From contig CM068369.1 of assembly GCA_034769895.1 (NCBI GenBank), positions 148,652,574 through 148,716,573 on the forward strand: DNA of 64,000 nt. The letters are read 5' to 3'. Below, in pieces: positions 1 through 10,090 of this stretch. Position numbers and translations under genes: made by a program. Below the pieces are notes generated by a model that saw nothing but the letters and a program-made list of their open reading frames with translations, was not told the DNA's origin and did not search any database. Source of the DNA: Magicicada septendecula (taxonomy: Eukaryota; Arthropoda; Insecta; Hemiptera; Cicadidae). The stretch's first letter is position 1. The number at the start of each line of letters is the position of its first letter.

Positions 1-1
1 T

Positions 2-289
2 GGTTGTCCCGGTCGAATATCTCGTTTCCGGTCTCCAGCGATCCGTCGTCTGTGTCCTATGCTCCAGCCGCCCCATCCAGGAATCGCTCCATATCTCGGT
101 GTCCGACTCAGCCACCTCGGTCAGCAATCGGAGTTCAGCAACGGTAGCAGCAAATCTCGTACTCCGGGCTTAACCTCCCTGCCGAAACTCGCTGCTCCCT
201 CGACGTCTACTGGCCCCAAGGACTGCATGGAATGGGTGTTGGACTATGCGAGGAACACTCTGCAACCGCTCTCGACGAGTGCTACATGA
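2..289 (+). CDS. possible partial coding exon, open at the window edge
   Basis: A reading frame of about 95 codons enters from the left edge and ends at a stop at 287-289. The stretch is GC-richer than the DNA around it and rich in Ser, Pro and Thr, ending in residues KDCMEWVLDYARNTLQPL and a short tail. No domain is recognised. It could be the last coding exon of a host gene or part of an older mobile element. It lies about 90 bases before the inverted terminus of the DNA transposon, so if it is a host exon the transposon sits just downstream of it. The call rests only on frame openness and composition and is weak. Confidence 0.25.
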   Translation, partial: GCPGRISRFRSPAIRRLCPMLQPPHPGIAPYLGVRLSHLGQQSEFSNGSSKSRTPGLTSLPKLAAPSTSTGPKDCMEWVLDYARNTLQPLSTSAT

Positions 290-379
290 AGACTCACCTC
301 TCTTCCTAAACTGAAACTGCATCGTTATAAGGTGACGTCATGGTCGGCCTGCGCATAGACGTATTTCCTATACAACACA

Positions 380-415
380 TCGCTCATGGGCAAGAAAAGT
401 GACACAACTCAAAAA
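380..415 (+). repeat. left terminal inverted repeat
   Basis: Begins TCGCTCATGGGCAAGAAAAG and continues through GTGACACAACTCAAAAA. It matches the reverse complement of 3703-3738 at 35 of 36 positions. Homology decays immediately inside position 415. Confidence 0.9.
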
Positions 416-469
416 AATTCATTTTACGTTTTATTTCAGAATAATGATCGTTTCTGGTTTGCCTTGCAA

Positions 470-720
470 CAGGAAAAGTGACATAAAGGTATCTCAGCGG
501 GCGGCCGCAAGATTGCGTTATGTGTCATTTTTCCATAGCTCAGATGGCGAACGGTGGAAGCAGGAACAGTGACACATTTCAGTTGTGTCTTGACCTTCAC
601 AAAGGTAACTTGTACGGAGTGTTAAGAACAGTGTCATATTTTGAGTTGGGACGGTTTTCTTGTGGACATTTGAACAATTATTCTGCTGTGTGCGTCACAT
701 TTCGACTTACGACACTCTTC
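470..720. repeat. subterminal repeat cluster, left side
   Basis: Several diverged copies of the core of the terminal repeat lie just inside the left end: AAAAGTGACATAA near 474, an inverted TGTGTCATTTTTCCAT near 519, ACAGTGACACATTTC near 565 and an inverted GTGTCATATTTTGAGTTG near 630. They occur in both orientations. By analogy with elements whose transposases bind arrays of subterminal motifs, these are candidate binding sites. That role is inferred. Confidence 0.5.
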
Positions 721-1585
721 GTGAATCGAGGTATGTATATTATTATTATTCCATATTGATTATGATTAAAGCTCGGATTCCCGTGCAATTGCATCTTTTT
801 ATTGGTAATTCAGAACAACGCGAACTCAAGTTATTTATCTGAATCCAGCCTAATAGGGTGTTTTAGTGAAGTTTTACACTGCACGAAATTGCACGTTTTG
901 GGGTTTACTGCAGGAAATTGCACGTTTTGAAGTTTTGTTGCACGAAGTTGCATTTGTTACTAACTTTGAAAAAAAATTGATTTTAAATTTTAATTAAATA
1001 CACATCACAAAAATTATTGGAAAGCAAATGTGAATTGATCATTGGGAAAAAATAAAAGGAACTTACGTGATGTAAACAAACACACACCTCTAATTTCCAA
1101 GAACTCAACTCGGGTTAAGTTGTTAATGCACGTTTTCAAACTTTTACTGCACGGAATTCTGAGCTTTAATTATGATGCAGACATAATCTTTATTTATTTC
1201 CGTGAGTTTAATTGTCATCACAACATCATAATGACAACAATTAGTTACCCCATTAAAAATAAAAAGAGCACACAAAAAAAACTAACAAATTTTAACATTA
1301 TCATTATCACAATTTCATAAGTTGGTTATAATACCATTTTTAATCATTTAGTAATAATGATGTTAACCGTAATTTTTTTATCATTATTACCTATTTCTTT
1401 TTCAATGTAGTTTGTTAATGAAGGAGGCTGCGATGAATAATTATATTATTTACTTTGTTTAAATTGTTAATTTCAATTACTATACTACTGAAATTTTAAA
1501 TCTCACTACAATGTTGACTGGTAAAACCAAATCAATGTCATTAGTGTGCTAATAATGTTTGATTTTTGTTTTCAGGCTGCCAATA

Positions 1586-3014
1586 ATGGCTTCATCTCGA
1601 GGAAAACTGATGGTACAATTAGCCACAAGTGGAAATCACTCGAGCTCAAAGGATAACGTGGGTTCTATGAATTCTGAAACTCTTTCCGGAGCCACTGGAA
1701 GCCAAACTGAACCAAGCACCCTCCCTCATTCTCCAGAGACTGTAAGTAGTAATATTCCTTCATACTCTGCTCTGCTACATACTTCGAGTGATACGCGGTT
1801 GACATTCATAAGGCGCTGTTCATCCAACGCAAATCTTGAGAGCACTTCGAAAATTGATGATGACAGTGACATCAGCTCTGATTATGACAGCTATATGCCA
1901 GCTTCACCTATTGATGACACAGATGAAGATCCACACTTCGAACCTTTATCTGATTCTGATTCAACTGACGAAGAAAACGGTAACTCATCAGACATTGTAG
2001 GTTCAAGTTCTTCTTCACTTCCATCGACTTCTGCACCATCTGGTCAAGAAAGTACAGATACACAGATCTTGTCGCCTTCTAAAAAGCGTGGTAAAAAACG
2101 ACCACTACAAAAATCCAAGTGGATTAAAGAAGTTTCTAAACGGCTACGCAACTCGGGCAAGGAGTACGCCTCTGCCTCAAAGTCCAAAAAAATTTTTGAT
2201 GAAAGAAAAATGTTCCCACCATGTACACTGAAGTGCAGGCTGCAATGCAGCAGTAAGTGTACTGAAGAAGAAAGGACACAAATTTTTGAGAAATACTGGG
2301 GGTTAGGGGACTTAGAAAAACAACGAAGTTTTATTGCTGGAAATGTAGAGGCTATTTGTCCCAAGTATAGATACGTCAATCCTAATAAGTATCGCCAGAT
2401 GAACAATGCATTCTACCTATACAATAATGATACTAAGGTAAGAGTCTGCAAACTATTTTTTCGCAACACTTTAGGTATAAATGACAGGCCGATTCGCACC
2501 ATTTTGACCAAAAAACGCTGTTCATTCTGTGATTGAAAAACAAATTAAAAAAGCTGGACCTATTTATATTCCACAGCAGTACGCGACATTGATTAGAACA
2601 GCCAAAAAGAAAGGGCGTCCTTTTACTGTGAATGAGCTAGCTCATTCTGATTTTCTGGACATAAAACGATTGACAGCTGAGATGGGTGGTGCTAAGGTTT
2701 TGAAAGACAGTATCGGCAATCCTCTTCAGCTTTCCAAAATCAAAGTTGTAAAATTTGAGAAACTTAAGCCTTCTTCATTCAGCTTAAAATACTCTTATGA
2801 CCAAATTGATTTTTTTGAGGTTGAAATTAAAGCTAGAGGTAATAAACAGTATTCTACTTTACATAAGGCGTATTCAAAAAAATTCCCATTGAATGAACGA
2901 AAAAACAAGACTGCTTGTCTCTGCTTGATTCCAAACACATACCACAAAGTTATGCTTCTTTTTTTTCTTCCTTATAAGGTTCATGATAATGTCTCTAATT
3001 TGAGAAAAAAGTAA
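1586..3014 (+). pseudogene. broken transposon protein: N-terminal zinc-binding part joined to C-terminal tail, frameshifted
   Basis: The first frame (about 317 residues from the ATG at 1586, stop at 2536) has a Ser/Asp/Glu-rich acidic N-terminus, a basic patch (SKKRGKKRPLQKSKW) and a Cys module CTLKCRLQCSSKC followed by EERTQIFEKYWGLGDLEKQR. It ends around VCKLFFRNTLGI and IRTILTKK. The second frame overlaps it (to 3014) and reads AVHSVIEKQIKKAGPIY and so on, ending in CLIPNTYHK. From memory of the insect family with the same Cys/EER/YW/GD and VHSxIE signatures, a long stretch normally separates these two parts. Here they are adjacent and in different frames, so an internal deletion plus frameshift is inferred. 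The start follows a good splice acceptor (TTTTGTTTTCAG ending at 1575), and a donor GAG/GTATGT at 731 would give a leader intron of 731-1575. Function: presumed transposase of the enclosing element, now inactive. Confidence 0.6.
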
Positions 3015-3488
3015 ATCATTATTTTCATAAATTCCTTATTTTTGTACTTCCATTTGAAAATGGTGACTTAAAGACTGATTTCCGTGATTTTAGAACATTT
3101 CTTTGATCTCATTTATAGAGAAATAATTTTGTTGTTCTTACCTACAATTAAAACTCAAAGAAAATTGTGATTTATCTAGTTAATTTTTGTGATGTATCCT
3201 AGCGCCAATGACTGTTTTTGTAAACTATTTTTGTAGGTTAACCAAATTTGGCCTCTTGTAACTGATAGTGATAACGTTTACATCAAATGTAACGAAATTT
3301 TCGTGGTTAAAGAATAAATAAATTTTTTTTTTCAGCAAAGTGAAGTTTATTGCTTTTGAATTTCCTCAAAAACCCAACATTATTTTCGTAAAGATTACCA
3401 TAAGTGGAAAATTCAACACAGGGCTATGTGTGCAAGTAGTTTTGTCTGGTACTATTCCTAGGTAGACGTGAAATCAGAAGAATGTGGA

Positions 3489-3513
3489 GCAAGAAAAACG
3501 TCACAACTCAAAG
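3489..3513 (+). repeat. subterminal repeat, right side
   Basis: GCAAGAAAAACGTCACAACT followed by CAAAG repeats most of the terminal word about 190 bases inside the right end, in the same orientation as the left terminus. It mirrors the left-hand cluster. Confidence 0.6.
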
Positions 3514-3702
3514 AGGGGTTGCATTTGTTACAGTGGAAGGGGTAGTTTTAATCATTTTTTTTAACTTCCTTCACGCGATGGTTCTGAGGGTTCCTATGAT
3601 TTGTATTACGGTTTATTGATGCTCTAAAACATAACTGCTTCCGTGTTTTCGGCTATACAAAAAATTCTAAAACTTCTTTTGACTCTCCTGGAAAATTTGA
3701 TG

Positions 3703-3738
3703 TTTTTGAGTTGTGTCACTTTTCTTGCCCATAAGCGA
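3703..3738 (-). repeat. right terminal inverted repeat
   Basis: Reverse complement of the left terminus, differing only at the sixth base (T instead of C). On the + strand it reads TTTTTGAGTTGTGTCACTTT followed by TCTTGCCCATAAGCGA. Confidence 0.9.
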
Positions 3739-4169
3739 CATGTTAAATGTAGGAATATTCTGGAAATGCCACGTGCTTAAGACTGGACCTCCGTATTCCC
3801 GATTCTTCTAGAACATAAGTTTTCACTTACATATGAATCAATTAAATTGACCTTTTAATATTTCGTAATTGCAATACATTGTAACTCATACGTACGTCGA
3901 CATGCACAACTTGTTGCGTGTTTACCAATTGGCTAATTACAACACTGTTCACACCTCCTTCTGATACGCGCACAACACAACACTGCGCTCAAGCACCATA
4001 CTACAATTTCATAGTCTTTATATTGTCTTATAACTAATTTATACAATTATTCTTAATTTATAAACAATACTATTTACGTCACTCACATCCCAATTGTCCC
4101 GGACACATAATATGGCTGGTCATAATATGCTTCATGCATTAACATACGGTGTGAATGTCTGTCACATTG

Positions 4170-4171
<2 letters not shown>
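3739..4171. other. AT-rich spacer without a recognisable gene
   Basis: No supported coding region. It ends in CACATTGCA directly before an AT run, which resembles the ends of the neighbouring LTR elements, so the right part may be an unrecognised LTR edge. Confidence 0.4.

Positions 4172-4229
<58 letters not shown>
4172..4229. repeat. (AT)n microsatellite between element ends
   Basis: About 29 AT dinucleotides, bounded by TTGCA on the left and TGCAAC, the start of element A, on the right. Probably the target tract of the LTR element, later expanded. Confidence 0.95.
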
Positions 4230-4231
<2 letters not shown>

Positions 4232-5490
4232 CAACAGTACACAGGATATGAAGTTCATTTAAGTTGAATACTAATACTATATAACATTTTCTGATGGCCA
4301 TAGACATGTTTTAAATTGATTTTGTTCTTTCTTTGTAAAGTAGTCATAAGTTTTGAACCAAGCTATGTTTAAAAAAGTATATTATGTCAAAATGTTCACA
4401 ATTTTATTCTCTTTTATATCATGTAAAATATTTGTATGTAAGTGAGCGGGTGCGCGTGTGATTTACATTTTATTTAATAACTTCGAGGAAATTTTAGCAT
4501 TTTGTTCTGAAACTTGGACATAGTATTCTCAAGGTTATAAGCTACATTTTCCATATACTCAGTTCTCCACACCTATAAATTTTTATATGGTTTTTTTAAA
4601 TGAAATCAGTCGTATTTTATTCTCGTTATCTCCTAGAAAGTAATAAAATTTGTAGATTTAATCTAGACGGGCGTTTGTAGAATCGGACAGAGTTTAAGCA
4701 TGATTTAAGTCTATCTGTGTTCTCATCTGTGACAGTGCTAAAGTTTCAACCAATCAGAGGGTCTAAAATTTATTTGAGATGGTCCTCTGTCGAGAGCACT
4801 TCGCTCAGTTTCTCCTAAGGACTCGCTATGGAAAGACGTACTCGCTGCCACGAGTTTTTCGTGATAAGACAGGTCGTTTTCCTGTAGACTTAGAAGTTGG
4901 TTCACTGTTCGAGGTCTTCGAAATCAATACCTCTTAGAGAACTCAAGTAAAAAATAGATCATTCTAGTGCTTTTCGTGTACAGTGGAAAATTTTTCCGGA
5001 GTAAGGGCAAAATATCTGCCGAGATATTTTGAGATACGCGAGAACACTTCAACAAACCGGAGTTTGTGTAAGACCAATACACGATCTATTTCACCCAGTT
5101 TTAAATCCCTAAGATTAAGTGAAGTTAAAGTATAAACAATAGCAGATCATATCGCAGTGTGCGTGGGTGCAAAGACATAAATTGTCAGCGTTAGTGATCG
5201 AACGGTCGACGTGCAGTGTTGCAGCGGTCCAGTCGAACTGCGTGCGTGGAGCGTCGAGTGACTACGCAAACAGTGGAATTCAGCGCAACAAGTAACATAG
5301 TTGTAAAACAAGTCCATAGACTCAATTTTGAAAGACAAATTTTAAAATAAACTATTTTATATTATAAATTAATAAGACAATAGTAAATTTTAATGTTTTA
5401 ATTTAATAAATTTTCCTACCTCCAGATACAGACTCTGTTGTAATAATTTCTATATTGCCTATCTTTGCAGTTTTAAATTGTATCGTTGGA
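4230..5490 (+). repeat. 5' LTR of element A
   Basis: About 1.26 kb. It starts TGCAACAGTACACAGG and ends ATCGTTGGA, where the 3' copy has GTTGCA, so the canonical TG...CA ends are nearly kept. It shares segments with the LTRs of C and D: GATTTTGTT, CATAAGTTTTGAA, TGTCAAAATG, a GTGCGCGTGTG stretch and a CCAATC box near 4750. The last 107 bases recur at 8287-8393. Confidence 0.8.
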
Positions 5491-5501
5491 TAGATAGTAT
5501 T

Positions 5502-5520
5502 TGGCGCCGTCAACTTGAGG
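5502..5520 (+). promoter_or_regulatory. primer-binding site of element A
   Basis: TGGCGCCGTCAACTTGAGG begins 11 bases after the LTR end. The counterpart in element C, TGGCGCCACAACCTGG, sits 10 bases from its LTR. The TGGCGCC start is the usual 3' tRNA complement of gypsy-type elements. I do not name the tRNA. Confidence 0.65.
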
Positions 5521-5919
5521 CACGAGTTAAATAGTTAATACGATTGTAGGTTAAGAATTTTAATTATAGTGTATAGACTAATTTTTTTTGAACTGTGTTT
5601 TATATTTTAATATTGTCTAGCAGGGAGAGTATATAAACTTTTGCATATTCTCTGTGAATCAAATTATTTTGGACAATAATTAATTTAGTTTTAAATGATA
5701 TTTGGATGGTTGAAGTATATCTGTGTGTTAGTTGTAAATTGGTTAAGGTAAGATTGTGGACATTCGATTCGAGATTACTGACAAACACTGACCACGTCAA
5801 ACAAGTATACAGTTATATTTTAATAATCTGAGTTAACAATAGTTGAAACGTACCCGTTTAAATCAAGATGATAAACTGTGTTTTGGTGATAGTAACTGTA
5901 AACAATAGAATCCCAGACT

Positions 5920-7016
5920 CCATCAGCTGATTTACAAACAACGCAGGCCGCGATTTTAGCAAGCATTCAAGATATACGCGATGAAAATAAAACCAGCGTA
6001 CAATCAGGGAGGACGCGACTAAACAAAATAAAACACTACACGACGAAAACACAAAAATATTTGCCGCGGTCCACGATCAAGGCAAGCAAAACAAAGCCTT
6101 ATTAGAAGCTACGGAAAAGAAGATTTCCGACAAAGTTGAATCAATACGCGCTAATGTTGAGCTTGCGTTAGAAGTAAACAGTTCACGTATAAGCAAATGT
6201 AAAGGCAGAGTTGGTTCGATCGGGGAACGAGTTCAAGGGCAGGCGACCACCATCAGTGAATTTGTCTCCGAACAGGAACATCGGTTCGAAGAACTTAGAT
6301 AACAAATTAATAGGTTACAACGTACCTCTATGCCTGCGAGCCAAACGACATATGTATATAAAACCACTGATGAACCTAACTCACAACCAAAATATTTTGG
6401 CCACGAGACAGACAATCCTTTACAGTTTCTTCGGGCCTGCGAACGTAGTATGGAAACCGTTAACGACAATTTGAGCGAAGTGGACAAAATTAAGTGGGTC
6501 GTGCGGCAGCTTGAATGTACGGGGGTAGAATGGTTCACGATTGTTCAGGATAAGATTATCGTATACAAAGACCTTGTATACCATTTCCGAGCACGGTATT
6601 GGAATGAAGAGGTACAGCGAAAAATCCGTGTACAGTTAGAATTCGGTAAATATACACCAGCCAAAGGGTCCAAGGAGAAATAACTGATGCAACTGGTGTC
6701 TCGAGCCAGGTACCTTGAACCACCGGTGTCAGATGCAGAAATGGTAAATAAGCTTGCACATCACTTTAGCCGTGGAATTAAAATAGCCGTGATCACATAA
6801 GGTATAAAAACGACAGAAGAGTTGTTATTACTATTGACCAAATGGGAGAATGTTGATACTCCTAATAGCGATTGCAAACAAACACGCACATCGATTCAAT
6901 CAACTCATAAACAACAACAATATAAACATAAACAAAACATTCCAAAATATAATCAGCATAAAGTCGCGTCGGTAACTGAAAATAAACCAGTTTTAGAACA
7001 GCCAAAAATCTTGTAA
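5920..7016 (+). pseudogene. gag: gag of element A, degenerate
   Basis: The N-terminal part (about 5920-6300) is polar and helical-looking, matching the coiled-coil front of gag in element C, with no clean start. The capsid-like part from 6330 reads YFGHETDNPLQFLRACERSM, then WFTIVQDK, HFRARYWNEEVQRKIRVQLE and FGKY. After an in-frame stop at 6681 the same frame continues with KLAHHFSRGIKIAVIT, a second stop at 6798, GIKTTEELLLLLTKWENVD, and a Gln/Lys-rich tail to 7016. The HHFS, IAVITQGIK and LLTxWE signatures are typical of gypsy gag. Gag packages the element RNA in cytoplasmic particles. No zinc knuckle is visible, as is common for this group. Confidence 0.75.
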
Positions 7017-7018
7017 CG

Positions 7019-7594
7019 TTGCACGGCGTGAGTCCGTGCACAGAAAAACATAGCATTAAAAGTCAGTGTCACCAGTCTAGTGTTGACAATAGTAGAGATA
7101 AGCGAATATTTTGTGTGTCAGGCATATACCCGAATGATATACGAGACGATCTAGTAAATAGTAATAAGTGTATGGAAAATGACAATAGTGTTAAGATAGT
7201 TAATAAGAGTACTATAGTTAGAGCCAAAATTAATAATTGTATAGGAAATGTTCTGTTAGATAGCGAGGCTCAGGTATCGATAATAAGCGAGAAATTTATA
7301 ATTAAACAGAAGACTCAGTTTAAGAAGGTACCAGTAATACCCGTAAACAACACAATTATTAAAACAGCTACAAATGATAATCAAATTATTAACCGACAAG
7401 CATTGGTGTCTATCACAACACAGGGAGTCGAGATTGTCGTGCCACTACAATTAATTAAAGACCTTGTATATGATGTTATACTGGGTACTGACATGTTAAT
7501 CAAAATAAATGGTGTAATTGATTTTAATAATAATACTTTGATGTGCAAAGTAAATAACAAACATTATAGCGTAAAGTTAGGACATAAAAAATGA
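7019..7594 (+). pseudogene. pol: aspartic protease region of element A, active site damaged
   Basis: A 190-codon frame immediately after gag, in a different frame. It begins near HGVSPCTEKH, the counterpart of HGGCPCNTNK in element C. The protease core is CIGNVLLDSEAQVSIIS, where element C keeps LIDSGAEISLI, so the catalytic Asp-Ser-Gly has become Asp-Ser-Glu. A later DVILGTDMLIKINGVIDF matches the C-terminal half of retroviral-type proteases. The enzyme would cut the gag-pol polyprotein. This copy is predicted inactive. Confidence 0.75.
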
Positions 7595-7733
7595 GTCTGT
7601 TGCAAATGACTTAAAAATAAACAAACCGCTTGTCAACATAACCTCAAATGTAAACAATAACAATAATAACAGTGATCAGCTGACTGCAGTACAACAAAGG
7701 AGATTAGACGCGTTATTAAATAAACATAAACCG

Positions 7734-8288
7734 GTGTTAGAAAATCATCATACTACTACGGATGTATATGACCATGAAATTTGGGTTACTGACGAAAGTA
7801 AATTTGTTAGAAAAACCTACCCTATCCCCTTACATTATCAAAAGCAAGTTGATGAGGAGATTTCAAAGATGCTAGAAAATAATATTAATGAAAGATCGAT
7901 TAGCAATTTCCTCAACCCGACGGTAGTTGTGGAAAAGAAGAACAATGACATCCGGATGTGTTTAGACATAAGGAATTTAAACAGTATCACCCAAAAGTGT
8001 TACGACTGCGCACCAAATGCATAGGATTTATTTATTAAATATCAAGGGGTGGAATATAGGACACGCCATGATTTAAAAAGCGGGTTTTGGCAAATTCCTT
8101 TGGCGGAGGATAGTAGAAAGTTTACTGCGTTTCTTTATAAAAATAAGTGTTACCAATTGAAAGTGGTTCCGTTCGGACTAGTGACCAGTCTTGCTGCCAC
8201 GGTAAGATGTTTAGAGTTAGCGTTGGGACCTGAAGTTGAGGAGTATGTTAGTATATTTGTTGATGTTATACTTGTCATATCAAAATAG
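7734..8288 (+). pseudogene. pol: reverse transcriptase fragment of element A, truncated
   Basis: Two frames give the front half of gypsy RT. The first contains ERSISNFLNPTVVVEKKNN, DIRMCLDIRNLNSIT and a stop at 8022-8024. The second runs from 8049 with RHDLKSGFWQIPLAEDSRKF, TAF and PFGLVTSLAATVRCLE, then FVDVILVISK and a stop at 8286-8288. The catalytic FVDD box is FVDV, so one metal-binding aspartate is lost. The frame stops exactly where LTR sequence begins, marking the deletion junction. Confidence 0.85.
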
Positions 8289-8393
8289 ACAATTTTAATG
8301 TTTTAATATAATAAATTTTCCTACCTCCAGATATAGACTGTCGTAATAATTTCTATATTACCTATCTATGCAGTTTTAAATTGTATCGTTGCA
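8287..8393 (+). repeat. 3' LTR stub of element A
   Basis: About 107 bases matching the end of the 5' LTR (from AGACAAT at 5373), including TTTTAATGTTTTAAT, AATAAATTTTCCTACCTCCA and TGCAGTTTTAAATTGTATCG, ending TTGCA. It is fused directly to RT coding sequence. Confidence 0.85.
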
Positions 8394-8399
8394 ATATAT

Positions 8400-10048
8400 T
8401 GCAACAATACATATATTTGTATATTTGCCAAGGGCGGTATGTTTGTAAATATTTAGCATAGAAAATATATGATGAACAGTTTTTTTAACAATTTTATGCA
8501 GGCTAAGAATTTTCAGAAAGCGTACACCTGCCCCCGCGAGTGAATACAGCGCTTGTGTGTTTGTGTGTGTGAACGCAAGCTACGACAGGCAAGAATCTAC
8601 GATAGGGTGATGCGTACGAATTCTCTGTAATCAGGTTTTAACCGGATAAAAATAAACTAATTAATACGTTTTAAACCTGTGAACAAAGACTTACCCCAAT
8701 CATAAAAACACCATTACATTAAGGAATTTTTAACAAATATAGTGATGTAAAAGTATTGCAGAAATTTGTAATAATAAAAACGCCAGGTAATTTAATATTA
8801 ATTACTAGTGTAATTAAATAATAATTAATAAGTGTGTTATATGTGAGTGACCAGGAAAAAATTATGCAAACGACGATATCGCTCGTGCTACGAGGATGTT
8901 TACGAAATCGCGAAAATGACCCAAAAAGTGTTTTGTAATTTAAAGGACGCTTTGCACGAAGTGACAATATCTAACAGGTCGAAAACAGTCCTGGACTTGT
9001 CAGATTGCCGTCCAGTATAAATACCACTGGCAATTTGGGGCGGTCTCAGAGACTCAAGATATCTTCACACAACGTCACGCTGCTGGTCTACCGACCGATC
9101 GACATCTTTACCACACACACCAAGACTTATAGAGGAACTCTGGACCATCACAAACAACCCGTAGAGACAGAGAACACAGCATCGACATAATCATCATCAT
9201 CAAATTTTCAGGATTCAGGACACACACACACACACACTCACACACGCGCGCGCGCGCGCGCGCAACGGTACCTTCGGCAGTACGCAGGTGATGAATAAAC
9301 AATTATATATTTTTTTTGTGAAAAGAACTCTAAAAAAAAAAGAAATTTATATATGAACAGTAAAGACTTGAAATTTTAAATATAATTACTGTACATAAAT
9401 TTAAAAGGTAGTTAAAGAAAATAATTTAATTTAACAAGAAAATGTAAAAATACTAATCTTCTGTTATATGTTAAAATTTGGGTGTGTCAATAGAAATAAA
9501 TAATAGGTTGGAAGCAAATGTTACATTTTTTATTTTGTTTAGAGCAACAATTAATTTTATTCTTGAGATTGAATATTATTTTTGTTTGTAAATGAGTTGC
9601 TATTATTTAAAATTTGAGTCAAAGTCAGACACACTATTTAAAAAGGTTTACATAATTTGTGTAACATGTCTGTTTAGCTAGTAAGGTTATATGGTTGTTT
9701 ATTTTATATGTCATGAACAGCACAGAAGGTTACATTGTATTTGTGTAAACTTATAAAAGATAAATATTTTTAGTTATCTAAGATTCGAATTTTTTAATAT
9801 TTGCATATTTTCTATTAATATTAATAAATCATAGAATGATTATTTTGAAACGGTTTTAATTAATTATTTCATGTCAATAACATCTCACTCCTCTTTGAAA
9901 ATTATTTAATTATTGTGCAACTACATATACTTGACACAACGAGAATAAAAATAAATCCTGAGACCTGGCCGGTGTAATACACTTCATAGTTGCGTTGAGT
10001 ACATGGTAATGTATTTGTGTAATTTTCGTTATAATACTTGTAACGTTG

Positions 10049-10050
<2 letters not shown>
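8400..10050 (+). mobile_element. solo-LTR-like element B
   Basis: Begins TGCAACAATACATATATTTG right after ATATAT and ends TAACGTTGCA right before a second AT run, the same termini and target as A, C and D but with a different body. A second diverged copy, E, lies in reverse orientation at 22268-23748 and matches at the start, around the TATA box (GGACGCT, TTGCCGTC, TATAAATAC) and in the 3' third (AATTAATTATTTCATGTCA, CTCACTCCTCT). A short CA/CG repeat lies at 9220-9263. No gene is recognised. The solo-LTR reading is inferred from the termini, the promoter-like core and the second copy. Confidence 0.65.
9016..9023 (+). promoter_or_regulatory. TATA box of LTR B
   Basis: TATAAATA inside GCCGTCCAGTATAAATACC. 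The same core is conserved in copy E (23107-23114, reverse strand), which supports a functional promoter in the ancestor. Confidence 0.55.

Positions 10051-10088
<38 letters not shown>
10051..10088. repeat. (AT)n microsatellite between elements B and C
   Basis: Nineteen AT units bounded by GTTGCA (end of B) and TGCAATGAAA (end of C on the reverse strand). Confidence 0.95.

Positions 10089-10090
<2 letters not shown>

Larger units (their letters stand above)
380..3738 (+). mobile_element. DNA transposon with 36-bp terminal inverted repeats
   Basis: The two ends carry the same 36 bases in opposite orientation, 380-415 and 3703-3738, with one mismatch at the sixth base. Between them lies a 5' leader with a likely intron, a degenerate two-frame coding region on the + strand (1586-3014) and an AT-rich 3' part with an AATAAA-rich stretch near 3310. 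Diverged copies of the terminal word (AAAAGTGACACAACTC) occur just inside both ends, as expected for subterminal transposase-binding arrays. A target duplication is not clear: only two bases (CA) flank both sides if the 36-bp ends are taken. Superfamily assignment is left open. The element is probably non-autonomous today because its coding region is broken. Confidence 0.85.
4230..8393 (+). mobile_element. Ty3/gypsy LTR retrotransposon A, internally deleted
   Basis: Order on the + strand: 5' LTR (4230-5490), a primer-binding site starting TGGCGCC at 5502, degenerate gag, a protease-like frame, the N-terminal half of reverse transcriptase, then an abrupt junction at about 8287 into the last 107 bases of the LTR, ending GTTGCA at 8393. 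RNase H, integrase and most of the 3' LTR are missing. AT repeats flank both ends (AT run to 4229; ATATAT at 8394-8399), consistent with insertion into an AT tract. Protein and LTR similarity to element C shows that both belong to one lineage. The copy is dead: stops lie in gag, the protease glycine is lost and an RT catalytic aspartate is changed. Confidence 0.85.

Noticed and set aside
9005-9190. Small frame similar to a reverse-strand frame at 23125-22898
   Set aside because: The similarity comes from homologous LTR sequence (B and E), not from a shared gene. Both frames lie just after the TATA box.
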